Assembly (NCBI RefSeq): GCF_016820535.1
Contig: NZ_JADHDY010000011.1
Coordinates: 1 to 64,000, forward strand
Length of the DNA stretch: 64,000 nt
Direction of reading: 5' to 3'
Origin: Sporosarcina beigongshangi
GTDB taxonomy: Bacteria > Actinomycetota > Actinomycetes > Actinomycetales > Micrococcaceae
Below are positions 1 through 8,877 of this stretch, in pieces. Under the pieces are notes generated by a model that saw only the letters and a list, made by a program, of their open reading frames with translations, did no database searches and had not been told where the DNA came from. Positions within the stretch are counted from its first letter, which is position 1. Each line of letters begins with the position of its first letter. The position numbers were made by a program, and so were the translations under genes.

Positions 1-50
1 AGCCCTTCGTAATGGATGACATGGCCGGCTCCTTCAAAAGAATTGAATGA
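1..50 (+). CDS. possible 3' end of an upstream gene (partial)
   Basis: One forward frame is open from the window edge and reads PFVMDDMAGSFKRIE before a TGA at 48-50. It could be the tail of a gene that begins outside the window, but 15 codons are too few to assign a family or to exclude chance. The two other forward frames close within the first 20 bases. Confidence 0.25.
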   Translation, partial: PFVMDDMAGSFKRIE

Positions 51-92
51 CTCACAACCAGCCTGACGTAGAGGGTGCGCAGGACTCGTCGC

Positions 93-111
93 GAGTTGTG
101 CGCATAAGTTC
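93..111 (+). repeat. diverged solo copy of the GTGCGCATAAGTTC repeat
   Basis: These 19 bases match 18 of 19 with the right-hand end of the 106-bp element duplicated at 34362-34615. The overlapping GTTCACCTGA at 108-117 recurs at 34499-34508, between those two copies. The rest of the element is not recognisable here, so this looks like a diverged or partial member of a dispersed extragenic repeat family. The remainder of 51-166 holds nothing else I can identify. Confidence 0.5.
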
Positions 112-166
112 ACCTGACGAGAGCTGTCCGAACACTCGCCGCGCCGGCGGCCAAGCAGCGGGAGTG

Positions 167-709
167 TCAGTGGCCGCGGTGGCGGCGGAACAGCGGGTCC
201 ACGGTGTCGGGGTCGATGTTGAGCAGCCCGGCCACCTGGTCAATCATGACCTCGTGGACCAGTTCCCGGACTTGTCCAGGGGTGTCGCAAAGGGCCTCCA
301 CCGGGTGCCGGTAGATGGCGACGACGGGCAGTTGCTCGGGCTGCCCGCCCATGGCCGGTGTTCCCCTCGTGTACTTGCCCAGTGGCGCAGGCTCGCCGGA
401 AGCCACGAGCGCCTCCAGGTCACCGGGGATTTCCTCCACCAGCCAGCCCACGTTGCCGAGCGCGGCCGGCCACAGTTCGCGCAGCCGTTCGGCGGAATCA
501 ACCACCAGGTCCTCAAACTTTTCGCCCCGGGTGCGGGACCCCGGCACTTCCTGCGGCAGCAGCGGCCCGCGAAGGCCCCGCCCGTGGCGGTCGCGCCGGC
601 GGGCGGCGAAGCTGCGGGGCGCAGCAGGGGCGGCCGGCCCGCCGTCGGGGGCGTCCGGGACAAGCGAGATGCGCAACGATTGTTCGCCGCGGCTGGTATT
701 GAACTGCAT
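167..709 (-). CDS. metallopeptidase-family (zincin-like, PF06262 type) protein with altered active-site motif
   Basis: A 180-residue protein of the small actinobacterial zincin-like family that is usually found beside DUF3499. The N-terminal 60 residues are basic and low-complexity, as is common in this family. The conserved C-terminal part has LPVVAIYRHP followed by VHEVMIDQVAGLLNID starting near residue 151. Family members normally carry HExxH at this point. Here H and E are present but the second histidine is replaced (HEVMID), so zinc-peptidase activity is doubtful. The ATG at 709 is preceded by GGAG six bases upstream; a TTG one codon earlier is less likely. It is divergent from the DUF3499 gene across about 100 bp. 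Family call fairly sure, activity uncertain. Confidence 0.72.
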   Translation of the reverse strand: MQFNTSRGEQSLRISLVPDAPDGGPAAPAAPRSFAARRRDRHGRGLRGPLLPQEVPGSRTRGEKFEDLVVDSAERLRELWPAALGNVGWLVEEIPGDLEALVASGEPAPLGKYTRGTPAMGGQPEQLPVVAIYRHPVEALCDTPGQVRELVHEVMIDQVAGLLNIDPDTVDPLFRRHRGH

Positions 710-800
710 CAAATCTCCGTGGACTCCATCAATTCACTGTAGGCCCCCGCGCCAGCTAAGGGGAAATGGGGCACGGCGGGAAATATTGGCGCGGTGGGGG

Positions 801-806
801 TAGTCT
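801..806 (+). promoter_or_regulatory. -10 box (TAGTCT) for a leaderless transcript
   Basis: TAGTCT lies 8 nt before the GTG start at 815. There is no Shine-Dalgarno sequence between, so the mRNA probably begins at or next to the start codon. No convincing -35 is seen. Confidence 0.45.
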
Positions 807-814
807 AGGGAACC

Positions 815-1210
815 GTGGGAACCCTTCGTCAATGCACCCGATCCGCCTGCCGTGAACCGGCCGTGGCCACTTTGACGTACGTGTACGCAGATTCGACGGC
901 GGTTCTGGGTCCGTTGGCCACTTTCGCCGAACCTCATTGTTACGACCTTTGTGCCAAGCATTCGGCCCGGTTGACCGCCCCGCTGGGCTGGGAAGTCATT
1001 CATTTGGCCCGGTCGGACAAGCCCCCGGCGCCCGGTCCAGACGACCTGTTGGCGCTGGCCGACGCCGTGCGCGAGGCCGCCAATGCCGTGCCGGACGACG
1101 TCGGTGCTCCCGCCGCCATGCGCCGCACCCGCACCACTCTTGAACCGCCGGCGGGCGCCTCTGCGGGCGAACCTGGGCGGCGAGGCCACCTGCGCATTTT
1201 GCGCGACTAG
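815..1210 (+). CDS. DUF3499 family protein
   Basis: 131 residues, function unknown. The N-terminal half carries a zinc-ribbon-like arrangement: Cys7-x4-Cys12 and then HCYDLCAKH with Cys42, Cys46 and His49. The rest is hydrophilic and Ala/Pro-rich. The family is conserved in actinobacteria and sits between the zincin-like gene and the Trm112/ahcY block, as here. The start is a GTG without Shine-Dalgarno sequence, 8 nt after a -10 box. In many relatives phosphomannomutase follows immediately; here the next gene is Trm112. Confidence 0.8.
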   Translation: MGTLRQCTRSACREPAVATLTYVYADSTAVLGPLATFAEPHCYDLCAKHSARLTAPLGWEVIHLARSDKPPAPGPDDLLALADAVREAANAVPDDVGAPAAMRRTRTTLEPPAGASAGEPGRRGHLRILRD

Positions 1211-1338
1211 GTCCAACCAGCCGGGCCTCCGGGTCCGGGCCCGCCAACGGAAGGCCTGAACAAAAGGGCCCTGCGAGACTAGACTGTAAAGCCCCGCGCC
1301 ACTGGGCAGCGGCGGGAGACCACTGAAGGAAGAAGACC

Positions 1339-1518
1339 ATGGCGAACATCAGCGAAGAATTGCTGGCAATCCTGCGGTGCCCCGTCACCCGATCCGCGCT
1401 GGTCCAGGACGGCCAGAGCCTGCTGAGCACCGCCAACGGGCCCGAGGGCGAGCCGCTGCGCTACACGATTGACGAGGGCATCGCGCTGCTGCTGCGCCCG
1501 GAGCAAATCACGGCCTGA
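1339..1518 (+). CDS. Trm112 family protein
   Basis: A 59-residue protein beginning [20 protein letters not shown]. It has the Trm112 signature: an N-terminal LLxILxCPxT segment, then a recognisable [15 protein letters not shown] close to the C-terminus. In eukaryotes and archaea Trm112 activates methyltransferases; bacterial short versions are uncharacterised accessory proteins with a single remaining cysteine pair or less. Only Cys14 is left here, so a zinc knuckle is unlikely. The start has a strong purine-rich ribosome binding site (AAGGAAGAAG). It lies 109 bp before ahcY, a methyl-cycle enzyme, with which it is probably co-transcribed. Confidence 0.8.
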   Translation: MANISEELLAILRCPVTRSALVQDGQSLLSTANGPEGEPLRYTIDEGIALLLRPEQITA

Positions 1519-1627
1519 TCCGGCTGCACCCGGCCCTGCCCGGCCCTGCCAGGCCCCGGACAACCACCGGACCGTGCCGCACAACTCAATTCGCAACTTC
1601 CTCTTACTTGCATTCGAAGGACGTTTC

Positions 1628-3133
<1,506 letters not shown>

Positions 3134-3154
3134 ACGTCCACAAAGGGGAGCACA

Positions 3155-3949
3155 GTGAACACGGCATGGGAAAACATCGGCACCATGGTACGGCGCAGGC
3201 GGGCGGACAATCCCGGCCCCATGACCCTCGACGGGACCAACAGCTACGTCCTCTCCGCCCCCGGTGCCGCCGGTGTGGTGGTGGTTGACCCGGGCCCGCT
3301 CCTGGACGGCCACCTTGCCGAACTTGCCGCCGCCGGCACCGTGGAGCTCATCCTCATCACCCACCGGCACGGAGACCACACCGACGGCAGCGCCCGGCTG
3401 CACGAGCTGACGGGCGCGCCCGTGCGTGCCGCGCTTCCGGAATTCTGCCATGCCGGAAATTCCCTGTCCGACGGCGAACTCATCCATGCGGGCGGGCTCG
3501 CCATCGAGGTGCTCGCCACCCCGGGGCACACGAGCGACTCGCTGTGCTTTGCCGTGGCGGGCCCCGACGGGGTCGAGCGGATCGTCTTGACGGGGGACAC
3601 CATCCTCGGCGCCGGCACCACCGTGATCTGCCATCCCGACGGCACGCTCGGCGACTACCTTGACTCCCTCGAACTGCTGCGCCGGAGGGGCAGTGAGGCT
3701 CCGACGGCGGCGCTGCCCGGGCACGGTCCGGTGCTGGCGGATCTCGCGCAGGTAGCGGAAGGCTACCAGAAGCACAGGGCGGAGCGGATCGCCCAGGTGA
3801 AGGCCGCCGTCGAACATCTGCGCGGCGGCAGCGGCGACCACCCATCAGTGGAAGCTGTCACGGCTGCGGTGTACGGCGACATACCGGAAAACCTGCAGGG
3901 GGCGGCTCAACTCTCGGTCACCGCGCAACTGCACTACCTTCGCGGCTGA
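3155..3949 (+). CDS. MBL-fold metallo-hydrolase (beta-lactamase-like)
   Basis: 264 residues. The metallo-beta-lactamase motif THRHGDHTD starts near residue 69. Later metal ligands are visible as ATPGHTSDS near residue 124, LTGDTILG near 147 and the C-terminal ALPGHGPV near 188. The overall plan resembles the LACTB2/glyoxalase-II-like branch with a C-terminal winged-helix-like region. The substrate is unknown; hydrolysis of a thioester, phosphodiester or lactone is possible. The GTG start follows AAAGGGGAG, and the gene begins 22 bp after ahcY, so the two are probably in one operon. Confidence 0.85.
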   Translation: MNTAWENIGTMVRRRRADNPGPMTLDGTNSYVLSAPGAAGVVVVDPGPLLDGHLAELAAAGTVELILITHRHGDHTDGSARLHELTGAPVRAALPEFCHAGNSLSDGELIHAGGLAIEVLATPGHTSDSLCFAVAGPDGVERIVLTGDTILGAGTTVICHPDGTLGDYLDSLELLRRRGSEAPTAALPGHGPVLADLAQVAEGYQKHRAERIAQVKAAVEHLRGGSGDHPSVEAVTAAVYGDIPENLQGAAQLSVTAQLHYLRG

Positions 3950-4266
3950 GCTGTTCCGTAGAGACCTTGGAGGCGAGCTGGCCGGCAAGTGTGCCGGTCA
4001 GCGGTGGCTGGCCGGGGCCGATCCCGGCGCCGCGTTGCCCCGCATTCTCGCCTTGAAACAAAGGGCATGACCGCCGACGGCGCCTCCGCCCGGGGTGGTC
4101 ACGGCACCGAAACTGGCGCTCCGTGCTCGGTCACAGCTGGGTTGCAATTTCCGTGTGCTGCCGCAATGCCCTGGCCGGTGCGTTTGACGGGCGTAGTATT
4201 TGTACGTTATCGCAGCTTGGCGCACGTGCCGATCTTGTGGACCAGTGCACCTCACGGGAGTAATTG
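3950..4266. other. intergenic region before the L,D-transpeptidase pair
   Basis: 317 bp without a convincing gene. Open frames here lack a ribosome binding site and family features. The right end contains a possible promoter: TTGACG at 4184-4189 and a weak -10-like TTATCG at 4207-4212, 17 bp apart. I saw no strong terminator hairpin after the MBL gene. Confidence 0.4.
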
Positions 4267-5517
4267 ATGACCCAGCCCGACCAGACCAGGAAGCCCCGCC
4301 GGGGCCTGAAGATCGCGTTGTTCGCGGTCGTTGCCGTGGCAATTGCCGCCGGCGGCGTCGGCGCGGCAACAGCACACTCCTGGCTGCCCCCGGCATCATC
4401 CACGGCCTCCCAGCCTGCGTCGGTCCCGGCGTCGGCAGCACCCACCACGGCCGCGGCCAAGCCCGTGACGGTGGCCATGGCTCCGAAATCCGGGGCAACG
4501 TTCGTCAACCCGGCTGCCGAGGTGAGTGCCCTGGCCGACAACGGCACTGTCTACAACGCCGTGTTGAAGGAGACTGCCACGGGGGAGACCACCAACGGCG
4601 AGCTGTTCGTCAGCGGACGCAAATGGGTCAGCAGCGCACCCCTGAAATTTGCCACCGACTACACCTTCTCCGTGACCACCCAGGACGAAGCCGGGAAATT
4701 GGACACTACGGTCAGCACCTTCAGCACGGTGCCGGCGTCGAACGAGGCGGACCTGGCCATGTTCCCGGCGGCCGACGCCACGGTTGGCGTTGCGCAGCCG
4801 CTGCAGTTCACCTTCAGCGAGCCGGTGACCAACAAGGAAGCCGTGGAAAAGGCCATCTCCATCACGGCCTCCTCGGGACAGAAGGGTGCCTTCCGCTGGT
4901 ACTCGGACACCCTGCTTCGCTACCGGGCCGAGGATTTCTGGGTGGCCAACACCAAGCTGACAGTGGACATGAAGCTCTTCGGCGTCGACTTTGGCAACGG
5001 GCAGATCGGCAATTTCAACAAGACCAACGTTGTCCAGATCGGCAACCGCGTGGAAATGGTGGCCGACGCCGCCAACCTGCAGGCCAGCATTTACATCAAC
5101 GGCGCGCTCGTGAAGCAGTACCCCGTGACGATGGGCGATGAGCGGTTCCCCTCCGCCTCCGGCTATCTCGTGGTGCTCTCCGACAAGCAGCGCTACGCCC
5201 ACTTTGTCGCCTCCACCATCGGCCTCAAACCCGGCGACCCCGCCAACTATGGCGAAGTCGACGTCGAATACGCCACCCGGCTCACGCCCAGCGGCGAATT
5301 CATCCACCAGGCCACCGACAGCGCCGCCCCGTACCTTGGCCAGGTCAACCTCTCGCACGGCTGCATCGGCATGTCGGCCGAGGGTGCCAGCTGGGTGTTC
5401 GCCAACATGGGCACCGGCGACCTCGTCCACGTGGTGGGCAGCCCCAACGAAACCATCGCACCCACCGACGGCTTCGGCGACTGGAACATCCCCTTCGCCC
5501 AGTACGCACAGCGCTAG
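4267..5517 (+). CDS. L,D-transpeptidase with Ig-like domains
   Basis: 416 residues. It is predicted to form or edit 3-3 cross-links in peptidoglycan outside the membrane, or to attach proteins to it. A basic N-terminus is followed by one hydrophobic segment (about residues 14-34), then a Ser/Pro/Ala linker. Two Ig-like domains follow, with the LdtMt2-type hallmark FRWYSDTLLRYR. The C-terminal YkuD catalytic domain has IHQATDS and, near residue 362, SHGCIGMS, which contains the active-site cysteine. The ATG at 4267 follows GGGAG at a good distance; a TTG one codon earlier is not needed. It is a close paralogue of the next gene (5709-6956). Confidence 0.9.
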   Translation: MTQPDQTRKPRRGLKIALFAVVAVAIAAGGVGAATAHSWLPPASSTASQPASVPASAAPTTAAAKPVTVAMAPKSGATFVNPAAEVSALADNGTVYNAVLKETATGETTNGELFVSGRKWVSSAPLKFATDYTFSVTTQDEAGKLDTTVSTFSTVPASNEADLAMFPAADATVGVAQPLQFTFSEPVTNKEAVEKAISITASSGQKGAFRWYSDTLLRYRAEDFWVANTKLTVDMKLFGVDFGNGQIGNFNKTNVVQIGNRVEMVADAANLQASIYINGALVKQYPVTMGDERFPSASGYLVVLSDKQRYAHFVASTIGLKPGDPANYGEVDVEYATRLTPSGEFIHQATDSAAPYLGQVNLSHGCIGMSAEGASWVFANMGTGDLVHVVGSPNETIAPTDGFGDWNIPFAQYAQR

Positions 5518-5612
5518 GCCACCTCGCCGGCGTCGGGGTCCCCTCCCCGCCGCTTGGCTCGCCGCCGCTGAACTTGGTTATGGAAACGTGACGCGGTCGT
5601 GACAGGCTTCAG

Positions 5613-5631
5613 ATCATTGCGCAACAATGAT
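5613..5631. promoter_or_regulatory. inverted repeat ATCATTG-N5-CAATGAT (candidate operator)
   Basis: A perfect 7-bp dyad with a 5-bp spacer lies 78 bp before the second L,D-transpeptidase. One half-site, ATCATTG, recurs at 5672-5678. The spacing of half a dyad plus repeat suggests a repressor or activator site for this gene. No regulator is identified. Confidence 0.35.
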
Positions 5632-5708
5632 GGCGTAAAATGACTATTTGGCGTAACATCCGCCACTGTTGATCATTGTGGTGAAAGTCCACTGAATGGG
5701 GAGATTGC

Positions 5709-6956
5709 ATGGCTGTGGGTAATGTGACCGGCGGGGCCCGCAAGGGCTGGCGGAACACCATGATGTCGCTGCTGGCAGTTGGCATGACCGCCACGATCGC
5801 GGCCTGTTCCGTGGTCGGCCAGACATCCACCAACCCCGGCAGCCCCTCGGCCTCCACCGACGCACCGTCGCAGGCCGCCACCACCAAGCCCGCCGCCAAG
5901 CCGGCCACCATCGTCGTCAGCCCGGAGAACGGTGCCGATTTCGTCAACCCGGTCAGCGAGATCACCGCCCAGGTCACCGACGGCACCGTAGTCACCGCCA
6001 TTTTGTCGGAAACTGACAGCGGTGTTGTCACCGACGGGGAACTCTCCGCCAGCGACAGCAAGTGGGTGGCTGGCGCGCCGCTGAAGTTTGACATGAAGTA
6101 CACCTTCAACGTCACGGCGGTTGACGCCGGCGGCACCCAGACCAGCAAGGTAACCACCTTCACCACGGTGCCGCCCTCGCACGAGGCCAACGCCGTGCTG
6201 TACCCCAGCGCCGACGCGCAGGTGGGCGTGGCGCAACCGCTGCAGTGGTCCTTCAGCGAGCCCGTCCTTAATAAGGAGGCCGTGGAGAATGCCATCAAGG
6301 TCACCACCGCCACCGGCCAGGTCGGTGCCTTCCGCTGGTACTCAGACACCCTGCTGCGCTACCGGGCCGCCGACTACTGGCCCGCCAACACGCAGCTCAA
6401 CGTGGACATGCAGCTATTCGGCCTTGACTTCGGCAACGGCATGATCGGCAACTTCAACAAGAACTACAACGTCAACATTGGCAACAAGGTCGTCATGGAG
6501 GCAGACGCCGCCGGCCACACCGTCAACATTCTGGTCAACGACCAGGTCGTGCAGAGCTATCCGGCAACGCTGGGCGACGAGCAGTTCCCCTCCGCCTCCG
6601 GCTACATGGTGCTCACCAATGACTTCCAGCGCAACGCCACGTTTAAGGCCTCCAGCATCGGCCTGAACCCGGGCGACCCCGGCGACTACGGCTCCGTCGA
6701 CGTCGAGTACGCCATCCGCCTCTCCAACAGCGGCATCTTCATCCACCAGGCCACGGCCTCGGCCCAGCCGTACCTCGGCGTCGCCAACCTGTCCCACGGT
6801 TGCATCGGGCTCGGCCCGGACGCCGCCGCCTGGGTGTTCTCCAATATGGGCCCCGGCGACATCGTCCACACGGTAGGCACCCCCAATGAGACCATCGCCC
6901 CCACGGACGGCTTCGGCGACTGGAACTTCGCCTTCGAGGAATACGCCTCACGCTAA
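5709..6956 (+). CDS. L,D-transpeptidase, lipoprotein, tandem paralogue
   Basis: 415 residues with the same plan as the preceding gene: N-terminal export signal, Ser/Thr/Pro/Ala linker, Ig-like domains with FRWYSDTLLRYR, and a YkuD domain with IHQATAS and SHGCIGLG near residue 361 (catalytic Cys). Unlike the first copy, it has a lipobox, IAAC, with Cys33, so it should be lipid-anchored to the outer face of the membrane. GGGGAG lies 6 nt before the ATG. Its own AT-richer upstream region suggests independent expression. The pair is a clear tandem duplication that has diverged in anchoring (transmembrane helix versus lipid). Confidence 0.9.
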   Translation: MAVGNVTGGARKGWRNTMMSLLAVGMTATIAACSVVGQTSTNPGSPSASTDAPSQAATTKPAAKPATIVVSPENGADFVNPVSEITAQVTDGTVVTAILSETDSGVVTDGELSASDSKWVAGAPLKFDMKYTFNVTAVDAGGTQTSKVTTFTTVPPSHEANAVLYPSADAQVGVAQPLQWSFSEPVLNKEAVENAIKVTTATGQVGAFRWYSDTLLRYRAADYWPANTQLNVDMQLFGLDFGNGMIGNFNKNYNVNIGNKVVMEADAAGHTVNILVNDQVVQSYPATLGDEQFPSASGYMVLTNDFQRNATFKASSIGLNPGDPGDYGSVDVEYAIRLSNSGIFIHQATASAQPYLGVANLSHGCIGLGPDAAAWVFSNMGPGDIVHTVGTPNETIAPTDGFGDWNFAFEEYASR

Positions 6957-7029
6957 GTCCCCGGGCAACGGCCCAAAAGAGAGCCGGCAGCCAGCCAGGC
7001 CGGCCGGGCGCCCCGTTTGGAGCGGCCGG

Positions 7030-7833
7030 CTACTGCCCGGAAACGCCGTGGCTTTCAAGCCGGGCACGGAGCCGCTCGGCCTGTTCCTGTGAACGGAGCA
7101 GCCGGTTGAACTCGCGCTGCCGGCGCTCGGCGATCAGCGAGGACAGGAACACGGAAGGGTCTGTGCCGGCCGGCGGCAGGGGTGCCACGTACTGGCTGGC
7201 CTCGTTCGCCAACTCCATTCCGAGCGCGTGACGCGATGCCAGCGCCATTGCGTGGCCCTGGCGCAGGAACATGGAAATGCGCCGGGCCAGGCCGTCGGGC
7301 AGCCGGCCGATGTCGGCCAGCGCCGCCCACGGTGCCAGCTGCGGGTCAACCGCCACCTGCAGCGGGGCGATCTTCGGCGCACGCTCGCGGATGGCATAGG
7401 TGCCGGCCATCATGTCCCCGAGCCGCTTGGACTTCTCATTGAACAGCGAGACCAGGCAGGCCAGCGAACCCAGCGTCATGTAAATCTCCAGCACACCCAG
7501 CAACGCGCGGACTGTTGCATGCCGGAAGCGGATCGAACCGCCGTCGTCCCTCACAACCCGCAGCCCCATGACCAGCTTGCCCAGCGATTTTCCGCGGCTG
7601 AGCGTCTCCACCGTGATGGGCACAACCACCAGCAGCAGCACCAGCGCGGCGACCAGGATGGCACCGATGGCGGCCGAATCCAGCGCCAGGGGAGCCGCGC
7701 CGAGGAGGAACAGCAGGCCCACCGCCACGGCCACGGTGGCCAGCACGTCGATGGCCGTGCCCAGCGAGCGGGCGGCGAAAGAGGCGGGGCGGAGTTCAAG
7801 GACGACGGCTTCGCCGGTGATGATCGCGGACAT
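7030..7833 (-). CDS. RDD family membrane protein
   Basis: 267 residues. The RDD domain occupies the N-terminal 150 residues. RPASFAARSLGTAIDV holds the first conserved Arg and Asp; two long hydrophobic segments follow at about residues 28-50 and 55-78; then SLGKLVMGLRVVRDDGG and the third segment with KSKRLGDMMAGT. The C-terminal 110 residues are cytosolic, charged and end in a helical stretch. Function is unknown (transport or ion homeostasis has been proposed for some RDD proteins). It is divergent from the SpoIIM-like gene with a 51-bp spacer; these two families are commonly neighbours in actinobacteria. Confidence 0.85.
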   Translation of the reverse strand: MSAIITGEAVVLELRPASFAARSLGTAIDVLATVAVAVGLLFLLGAAPLALDSAAIGAILVAALVLLLVVVPITVETLSRGKSLGKLVMGLRVVRDDGGSIRFRHATVRALLGVLEIYMTLGSLACLVSLFNEKSKRLGDMMAGTYAIRERAPKIAPLQVAVDPQLAPWAALADIGRLPDGLARRISMFLRQGHAMALASRHALGMELANEASQYVAPLPPAGTDPSVFLSSLIAERRQREFNRLLRSQEQAERLRARLESHGVSGQ

Positions 7834-7839
7834 TGTTTC

Positions 7840-7845
7840 AGTCTA
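7840..7845 (-). promoter_or_regulatory. -10 box (TAGACT) for the RDD gene, leaderless
   Basis: On the minus strand TAGACT ends 6 nt before the ATG at 7833, and no ribosome binding site fits between. Confidence 0.45.
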
Positions 7846-7870
7846 TCCACGGAGAGGGCGCGCGGGCCGC

Positions 7871-7876
7871 TATGCT
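7871..7876 (+). promoter_or_regulatory. -10 box (TATGCT) for the SpoIIM-like gene
   Basis: TATGCT ends 8 nt before the ATG at 7885. An AAGGGG lies in the gap but would be too close for a normal leader, so a leaderless or near-leaderless message is likely. Confidence 0.45.
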
Positions 7877-7884
7877 AAGGGGCG

Positions 7885-8877
7885 ATGGACATGGACGCCT
7901 TTACCTCAGTGCACGCACCCGAATGGTCGCGGCTGGCCGTCCTGGCCCGCAGACGCCGCCTCACCGGGGCCGAAGCCGACGAACTCTTGGACCTGTACCA
8001 GCGCGTGTCGGCGCAGCTGTCCTTGATCCGCTCGGTCGAGGGGGAGAGCACGCTTTCGGCGTCGCTGTCGGCAACGCTGGCCAACGCCCGGACCCGGTTC
8101 ACGGGCGCACGGTCCAACTTTTTCGTTGACGTGGCGCGCTTCTTCGCCATCTCGCTGCCGGCGGCGTTCTACCGGATCCGCTGGCTGACGGTCGTCGTGG
8201 GCGCCGTGTTTGTGGTCCTGGGCACCCTGTTCGCCGTGTGGACCGCAGGCAACCCGCAGGTGCTGGCGGCCATGGGCAGCGACGCCCGGTTGCAGCAGCT
8301 CGTGGAGCACGACTTCGTCAACTACTACTCCGAGAACCCGGCCGCCTCCTTTGCCGGCGCTGTCTGGACCAACAACGCCTGGATCGCCGCCCAGTGCGTG
8401 GCGTTCGGAGTCACCGGCGTCTTTGTCCCGTACGCCGTGTTCTCCAACGCCCAGGGCATCGGCATGACCGCCGGCGTCATGTTCGCCTACGACCGCGGCG
8501 ACGTCTTCTTCAGCTACATCCTCCCGCACGGACTGATGGAGCTGACCGCGATCTTCATCGCCGCCGCGGCCGGCCTGCGCATCTTCTGGGCCTGGGTGAG
8601 CCCCGGCCCGCGCACCCGCCTCGACTCCCTGGCGCACGAGGGCCGCTCCCTCATCACTGTCGCAGCCGGCCTGGTCCTGGTCCTGTTCGTCTCCGGCCTC
8701 GTGGAAGCCTACGTCACCCCGAGCGCGCTGCCCGTGTGGGCCAAGATCACCATCGGCGCCCTGGTCCTGGCCGGGTACTGGACCTACACGCTGGTTCTGG
8801 GCCGCCGCGCGGTCCTGGCCGGTGAGGCCGGTGACCTTGGAGAGGACGACGCCGGTGCCTCCGTCCGCTCGGCCTGA
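7885..8877 (+). CDS. stage II sporulation protein M-like membrane protein
   Basis: 330 residues. The N-terminus (to about residue 85) is soluble and helical. Several transmembrane segments follow, with the SpoIIM-family pattern NNAWIAAQCVAFG and YILPHGLMELTAIFIAAAAGL. Actinobacteria that do not sporulate carry this family, where it is of unknown role. The neighbouring RDD gene and the DUF58/MoxR genes elsewhere in the window are typical partners in membrane-stress type loci. The start may be the ATG at 7885 or, two codons later, 7891. Its 3' end overlaps the next gene by 23 bp. Confidence 0.85.
   Translation: MDMDAFTSVHAPEWSRLAVLARRRRLTGAEADELLDLYQRVSAQLSLIRSVEGESTLSASLSATLANARTRFTGARSNFFVDVARFFAISLPAAFYRIRWLTVVVGAVFVVLGTLFAVWTAGNPQVLAAMGSDARLQQLVEHDFVNYYSENPAASFAGAVWTNNAWIAAQCVAFGVTGVFVPYAVFSNAQGIGMTAGVMFAYDRGDVFFSYILPHGLMELTAIFIAAAAGLRIFWAWVSPGPRTRLDSLAHEGRSLITVAAGLVLVLFVSGLVEAYVTPSALPVWAKITIGALVLAGYWTYTLVLGRRAVLAGEAGDLGEDDAGASVRSA

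Noticed and set aside
1469-1627. N-terminal extension of ahcY
   Set aside because: It overlaps trm112, lacks a ribosome binding site, and gives an Arg/Pro/Cys-rich stretch foreign to the family. The ATG at 1628 has a proper site.
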